Below, one piece after another: positions 59,921-64,000 of a stretch of 64,000 bases of DNA. Every line of letters starts with the position of its first letter. The first letter of the stretch is position 1. Below the pieces are notes generated by a model. That model was not told where the DNA came from and searched no databases. It saw only the letters and a list, made by a program, of their open reading frames with translations. The position numbers were made by a program, and so were the translations under genes. This DNA comes from SHZI01 sp963698405 (GTDB lineage Bacteria; Pseudomonadota; Gammaproteobacteria; Steroidobacterales; GCA-2729495): NCBI GenBank assembly GCA_963698405.1, contig CAVOQT010000002.1, positions 124,001-188,000 on the forward strand. Direction: 5' to 3'.

Positions 59921-61288
59921 TCAGATCACCACGCGGTAACAGGGCACATATGCGCGCCCCGGCAGGCGCATGCGGCTCTGCGCGACGAAGGCGCGCAGCA
60001 GGCCATCGAGTTCGGCAAGTATGTCGCGATCGCCGCGGATCTCGAACGGCCCATACTGCTCAATCGCACGGATTCCCTCTTCGCGAATATTGCCGCTGAC
60101 GATGCCGGAGAATGCCCGGCGCAAATTTGCAGCCAGTACTGCCGGCGGCAGATCGCGCCGCAACTCGAGAGCTGCCATCGCCTCATGCGTAGCGGCAAAG
60201 GGCTGCTGGAAAACCGTATCGATGGTCAAACGCCAGTTGAAGTAATAGGCATCGTTCTGGGCATACCGGTAATCGCGCACCTCGCGGATATTGTTCAGCG
60301 TCGAGGTGGCAACCGCGGCCGGGTCGTCAATGATCATCGAATAGCGCTGCTGCGCTTCAGGCCCAAGCGTGGCGCCGATAAAGGCATCGATGCGCTCCAG
60401 ATAAGGTCGGCTCGACTCGGGGCCGGTCAGGATCATCGGCAGCGGAATATCGGCGTTGTCCGGATGCAGCAGGATACCGAGCAAAAACAGGATTTCCTCC
60501 GCGGTGCCCACGCCACCAGGAAAAATGATGACCGAATGGGCGATGCGGATGAAGCCTTCCAGACGTTTTTCCATGTCCGGCATGATCACCAGTGCGTTGA
60601 CGATCGGATTCGGTGACTCGGCAGCGATGATGCCTGGCTCGGTCAGGCCGATATAGCGGCCGTCGCGGATGCGCTGCTTGGCGTGCCCGATGGTTGCACC
60701 CTTCATCGGCCCCTTCATCGCACCGGCACCACAACCGGTACAGACATTCAGCTCGCGCAAACCGAGCTGGTAGCCGGTCTCCTTCGTATATTCGTATTCT
60801 TCACGGTTGATGGAGTGCCCGCCCCAGCACACCACCAGATTGGGCTCGGTACCGGCACGCAGTACACCAGCATTGCGCAACACGTGGAAAACCGCATTGG
60901 TGATGCCGTAACTGCTGTTGAGGTCAAACTGGCCGGATGCGACGAACTCGTTATTTATGTAGATCACATCGCGCAGCACCGCGAAAAGGAGTTCACGGAT
61001 GCCGCGAATCATGCGACCGTCGACGAAGGCGGTTTCCGGTGCATCAGTCAGCGCAAGCTTCACCCCGCGATCCTGCTGCACGATACTGATATCGAAATGC
61101 CGGTGCTGTTCAAGCACCTCGCGGGTGTCATCGGTCTCGGCACCGGAATTGAGCACCGCGAGAGCGCAGCGGCGCAGCAGCTCATGGTAGCCACCCTCAC
61201 CCGTACTGCGCAGGCGATCCACTTCATGCTGGGAAAGCACTTCGAGAGTGCCTTCAGGCATGACCTCAATCACGGTTCGGGATGTCAT
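59921..61288 (-). CDS. ppnN: Nucleotide 5'-monophosphate nucleosidase PpnN (YgdH)
   Basis: A 455-residue enzyme that splits purine and pyrimidine nucleotides into base and ribose 5-phosphate; in E. coli it is stimulated by (p)ppGpp. The LOG-like catalytic core contains LVVCWGGHSINREEYEYTKE, CTGCGAGAMKGPMKGATIGH and VIIFPGGVGTAEEILFLLGI. The N-terminal (VIEVMPEGTLEVLSQHEVDR) and C-terminal domains agree with full-length PpnN. It starts right after the stop of the L,D-transpeptidase gene, so they are probably co-transcribed. Confidence 0.95.
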   Translation of the reverse strand: MTSRTVIEVMPEGTLEVLSQHEVDRLRSTGEGGYHELLRRCALAVLNSGAETDDTREVLEQHRHFDISIVQQDRGVKLALTDAPETAFVDGRMIRGIRELLFAVLRDVIYINNEFVASGQFDLNSSYGITNAVFHVLRNAGVLRAGTEPNLVVCWGGHSINREEYEYTKETGYQLGLRELNVCTGCGAGAMKGPMKGATIGHAKQRIRDGRYIGLTEPGIIAAESPNPIVNALVIMPDMEKRLEGFIRIAHSVIIFPGGVGTAEEILFLLGILLHPDNADIPLPMILTGPESSRPYLERIDAFIGATLGPEAQQRYSMIIDDPAAVATSTLNNIREVRDYRYAQNDAYYFNWRLTIDTVFQQPFAATHEAMAALELRRDLPPAVLAANLRRAFSGIVSGNIREEGIRAIEQYGPFEIRGDRDILAELDGLLRAFVAQSRMRLPGRAYVPCYRVVI

Positions 61289-61804
61289 TCAGGGGAGGAT
61301 CTGGATCGGCGTATCGTCAGGCGTCATCAGCCAGATATCCACCATGTCGGAATTTGAAACGGCGATGCAGCCATTGGTCCAGTCGTTCTTCTGGTAGTAC
61401 TCCAGGGGTTTGTTTGGCCGGTTCGGCTGGCCATGGATCATGATGAGACCACCCGGCGATACCCCTTGGGCCGCCGCGCGCTGCTGATCAGAGGGATTCG
61501 GATACGACACCTTCAGCGCCAGATAGTAGTCGCTGTTTGCATTGCGCCCGGCGAGACGATAGCTGCCTTCCGGCGTGCGGAAATCGCCTTCCCGGTACTT
61601 CGCCCCCTTGGGCGACAGGCCAAGTGCGACATCGATGGTGCGCAATACCCGCTCACCCCGCAGCAGCAGCAGCTTGCGCTCGGACTTGTGCACCACGATC
61701 CGGTCAGCAACCTCCAGCGTCGAGGCACCAGCGCTGGCCGACAGAAACAGGCCTGCCAGCAGGAGCCGGCAACATGCTTTTATTACCGTACGGTGCCCGA
61801 CCAT
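61289..61804 (-). CDS. L,D-transpeptidase family protein
   Basis: About 171 residues with a signal peptide (RLLLAGLFLSASAGASTLEV). The YkuD domain covers the rest: IVVHKSERKLLLLRGERVLR, GDFRTPEGSYRLAGR, and the catalytic region LIMIHGQPNRP followed by DWTNGCIAVSN with the active-site Cys. Such enzymes cross-link peptidoglycan or attach lipoproteins. The ATG at 61804 is directly after the mltD stop (TGAGTGATG). An adjacent GTG at 61807 is an alternative. Confidence 0.92.
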   Translation of the reverse strand: MVGHRTVIKACCRLLLAGLFLSASAGASTLEVADRIVVHKSERKLLLLRGERVLRTIDVALGLSPKGAKYREGDFRTPEGSYRLAGRNANSDYYLALKVSYPNPSDQQRAAAQGVSPGGLIMIHGQPNRPNKPLEYYQKNDWTNGCIAVSNSDMVDIWLMTPDDTPIQILP

Positions 61805-61807
61805 CAC

Positions 61808-63346
61808 TCAGCCACCGCCCGGTTTACCGGTAAGCCGCAAGCGCTGGCCGGGATAGATGCGATGCGGATTATCCAGCGCATTGATCGCCATGAGCTGACG
61901 CTGTGTCACGCCGGTACGCTTGGCGATACTGCCCAGCGAATCACCGCGTTTGACCACATAGGTTGAACTCTTGCCAGCCTGGCTGGTATTGCTGTGTGCA
62001 CCGGAGGGCAGCTTCAGTAGCTGGCCGACACGAATCAGGTTCTTTTTGTTCAGCTGATTGAGTTCGGCAAGTCGCGACGGTGAAGTTCCGTAACGCTGCG
62101 CGATCCCGGACAAGGTTTCACCACTGCGTACCTTGTGGGACGCAGCGCTCAACCCGGCCTTCCGTGCCCGTTCGCGTTCAGCTTCCGGATCGGCGGCGGC
62201 AAGCCGGGCCACCGTCCGCGCATCACCGACACCTTCCGGCAACCGCAGACTGAAACCGCGCGGCACCGCTCTGTGACCGGACCAGACTGGCGCCAGCAGC
62301 GCCGGGTTGTAAACCCGCAGGGTCTCACGCGAAACACCGAGGCTGCGCTCGAGGCTATCGGTGCCCATGGAATCGGCCAGCACGATGGTGGTGCCACGCG
62401 CAGCCGGTTCCGGCTGGATGTTGCCGAAGAACTTTTTCGGGTTGCGATCGACTTCATCGGCAGCCAGAAAAGAAACATAGAAATTGCGTGAGGCGAAACC
62501 GAAAGCTGGCCCACTGTAATTGCGCACGATTGACTCGATATCGCTGGTGCCCATTTCACGTACGGCACGCCGCATGCCTCCTGCGCCATGGTTGTAGGCT
62601 GTGATCGCCAGCGGCCAGGATTGCAGGGAAAGGTAGTTCGAACGCAGCAGCCGCGCTGCGGCTTCACTGGAACGGAACGGATCGCGGCGTTCATCGACCA
62701 CCTGATCGATACGCATATAGCTACGCCCGGTCCCGGCAGTGAACTGCCACAAACCGGCAGCACCGACAAAGGAACGTGCCTCCGGATCGAAGGACGACTC
62801 GACATGCGGCAGCGCTGCCAGGCTCTCGGGCACACCAGCTTCGCGCAGATTCAGCTGGATATGATCCTTCCAGCGACCGGAACGCACGACCCCCTGCTGA
62901 AAACGATCAGCCAGCCCCTGCTGGGTTCTCACCCGGCCAGCCGCAGCGCGCAAACTGTCGTTGTCGGTACGTCCGGACCATAACGCCAGCACGCGGGCCT
63001 CTTCGCTGGTCAGGCCATTGCGCTGGCCGGTGGCCAGCCGCTTGAGAATGCCTTCATATCTGGCCGCAGCAGCGTCCATCATGCGCCGGCGGCTTGAATC
63101 GGTAGCACCAGGCGGAATATCGAACTTCTCGTAGACGATGCCCAGATAGCGGTTGTCGTGAACGACCACCTGGGCGCTGGAAACTTCGGTAAAAACCTGC
63201 CGCCAGAAACCGATATCCGGCTCCAGACCGGCCGGCCGCGGCAAGGGATCGCTGGCGAACGCCGGCGTGCTGCCGATACAGGCCAGCAACAGGGTGGCAA
63301 CGACTGTTTTTAGCGAACCAGTCGACAACTGAAACATCCTCTCCAT
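61808..63346 (-). CDS. mltD: MltD-like membrane-bound lytic transglycosylase
   Basis: A 512-residue exported murein hydrolase. An N-terminal signal (VVATLLLACIGSTPAFASDP) is followed by an SLT domain: the catalytic Glu in ESLAALPHVESSFDPEARSF, then GAAGLWQFTAGTGRSYMRID and LAITAYNHGAGGMRRAVREM. Two C-terminal LysM domains follow (HKVRSGETLSGIAQRYGTSP; YVVKRGDSLGSIAKRTGVTQ). It cleaves glycan strands to 1,6-anhydro ends. First gene of mltD, L,D-transpeptidase, ppnN. Confidence 0.94.
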   Translation of the reverse strand: MERMFQLSTGSLKTVVATLLLACIGSTPAFASDPLPRPAGLEPDIGFWRQVFTEVSSAQVVVHDNRYLGIVYEKFDIPPGATDSSRRRMMDAAAARYEGILKRLATGQRNGLTSEEARVLALWSGRTDNDSLRAAAGRVRTQQGLADRFQQGVVRSGRWKDHIQLNLREAGVPESLAALPHVESSFDPEARSFVGAAGLWQFTAGTGRSYMRIDQVVDERRDPFRSSEAAARLLRSNYLSLQSWPLAITAYNHGAGGMRRAVREMGTSDIESIVRNYSGPAFGFASRNFYVSFLAADEVDRNPKKFFGNIQPEPAARGTTIVLADSMGTDSLERSLGVSRETLRVYNPALLAPVWSGHRAVPRGFSLRLPEGVGDARTVARLAAADPEAERERARKAGLSAASHKVRSGETLSGIAQRYGTSPSRLAELNQLNKKNLIRVGQLLKLPSGAHSNTSQAGKSSTYVVKRGDSLGSIAKRTGVTQRQLMAINALDNPHRIYPGQRLRLTGKPGGG

Positions 63347-63617
63347 AACCTATCGGACCAGCAGGCCGGCAAATGACTCCCGCCGACCTTCAAATACCCC
63401 GGATGCTCAAGACTACGCCCCGGTGCCGATCCGGAACTCGCACACGTTTCACATAAACGCGGACCCGTGTCACGCAATAATATGACGACAGTGCCCAACG
63501 ATGCCTTCGGACTGCCTTGGCTGGCGTTTATTGTAGACGCCTGACTCACCGCCTGCCGCATTGAGAACATTTGCCTTGCAACAACTGCTGCCAAACCTGC
63601 CACTCAATCCCGCTGAC

Positions 63618-64000
63618 ATGACCCGGACGATTTTGCGCGTCGCGGTCTGTCTGCTGGCCATCACGCTATCGAGTGGCTGTGAGCAGAAGCCGACAGCCGC
63701 ACCCGCTCCGACTCCTGCAGACGCACCGGCGACAACACCGACGGACAAGGCACCGACAGTCAGCGAGACAAGCGGCATGCGTGGCGGGCAGACCATCGAA
63801 CTGCTCGGCGAGACCATTCCACCCGGCACAACGCGCCGGCTGCAGTGGTCCGGTGGTCAATCATTCGATGGCAGCTCGGATCAGACACCGGTCTGGATAA
63901 TCAACGGTACGGGTCGCGGGCCTGTGCTGTGCCTGACTGGCGCAATACATGGTGATGAGCTGAATGGCATCGAAATCGTCCGTCGCATCACACAGGATCT
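63618..64000 (+). CDS. Succinylglutamate desuccinylase/aspartoacylase-like lipoprotein (5' end only)
   Basis: The first 127 codons are in the window; the gene runs off the right edge. It begins MTRTILRVAVCLLAITLSSG with a lipobox Cys (residue 21), then a Pro/Ala/Thr-rich linker. A zinc carboxypeptidase-like start follows: PVWIINGTGRGPVLCLTGAI, then the metal motif HGDELNGIEIVRRI (His and Glu ligands). The lipoprotein form points to an outer- or inner-membrane hydrolase. The family is clear from the motif; the substrate is not. It is divergent from mltD across 271 bases in which I see no gene. Confidence 0.85.
   Translation, partial: MTRTILRVAVCLLAITLSSGCEQKPTAAPAPTPADAPATTPTDKAPTVSETSGMRGGQTIELLGETIPPGTTRRLQWSGGQSFDGSSDQTPVWIINGTGRGPVLCLTGAIHGDELNGIEIVRRITQD

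Noticed and set aside
1..64000. tRNA, rRNA, CRISPR arrays, insertion sequences, prophage or riboswitches
   Set aside because: I looked for their usual signs (cloverleaf ends, repeat-spacer arrays, transposase motifs, integrases, conserved leader folds, including a cobalamin riboswitch before btuF) and saw none.

Overview
The window looks like chromosomal DNA from a GC-rich gammaproteobacterium. The evidence is gene order: topA-smg-dprA-LysM is divergent from def-fmt-rsmB; there is a complete-looking Pil-Chp chemosensory operon and a pilT/pilU group; proC-yggT-DUF4426, yqgE-ruvX and ampD-ampE are present. An rsmB-DUF4390-ntrY-ntrX order, a phaR/phasin pair (polyhydroxyalkanoate storage), a PyrK-type flavoprotein and a Rieske oxygenase suggest an environmental, aerobic or microaerobic lineage outside the enterics. 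I cannot name the genus. Genes are tightly packed, with many stop/start overlaps. I see no tRNA, rRNA, CRISPR array, insertion sequence or prophage.

Layout. 0-0.6 kb: start of phaR and a phasin gene. 0.8-6.0 kb (minus): topA, smg, dprA and a LysM protein. 6.2-13.3 kb (plus): def, fmt, rsmB, a DUF4390 protein, ntrY, ntrX. 13.3-19.1 kb (minus): priA, argS, a SPOR protein, and a D-cysteine desulfhydrase-like gene broken by one extra base. 19.1-19.5 kb: AT-rich gap with DnaA-box-like sites. 19.5-22.1 kb (plus): HNH endonuclease and acs. 22.1-26.3 kb (minus): ampD-ampE-btuF-DOMON-namZ, probably a peptidoglycan-recycling operon with a corrinoid-binding gene inside it. 26.3-30.2 kb: rsmE, a YkgJ-type cysteine-cluster protein, and a three-gene GMC dehydrogenase unit. 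30.2-40.3 kb (minus): pilG-pilH-pilI-pilJ-chpA-chpC, followed by an ABM/membrane protein. 40.5-45.7 kb (plus): gshB, apbE, a TonB-like protein, yqgE, ruvX, pyrK-like. 45.7-49.1 kb (minus): three tandem twitching-motility ATPases. 49.2-51.9 kb (plus): yggS, proC, yggT, DUF4426 lipoprotein. 52.0-57.1 kb: Rieske oxygenase, TPR-sulfotransferase, alpha/beta hydrolase, CDF zinc exporter, CoA-binding protein. 57.2-64.0 kb: htpG (frameshifted), two small unknown proteins, ppnN, an L,D-transpeptidase, an MltD-like lytic transglycosylase, and the start of an aspartoacylase-like lipoprotein.

Themes. Type IV pilus control is spread over two loci (Chp signalling and retraction motors). Peptidoglycan turnover is represented by ampD/ampE/namZ, mltD, an L,D-transpeptidase, and SPOR and LysM proteins. 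Translation and replication housekeeping genes fill most of the rest.

The most notable non-genic signal is a family of GTAG-headed REP palindromes at three gene ends. At two of them the TAG of the REP head is the stop codon of adjacent genes (three genes in all). Elsewhere the repeat is read through in frame and forms the C-terminal tail of the protein. No clearly new multigene system stands out. The best candidates for unusual biology are the REP-defined gene ends, the amp/btuF/namZ operon, the GMC unit with an unrecognised membrane partner, an NtrX with a degenerate ATPase, and the membrane protein appended to the Chp operon.
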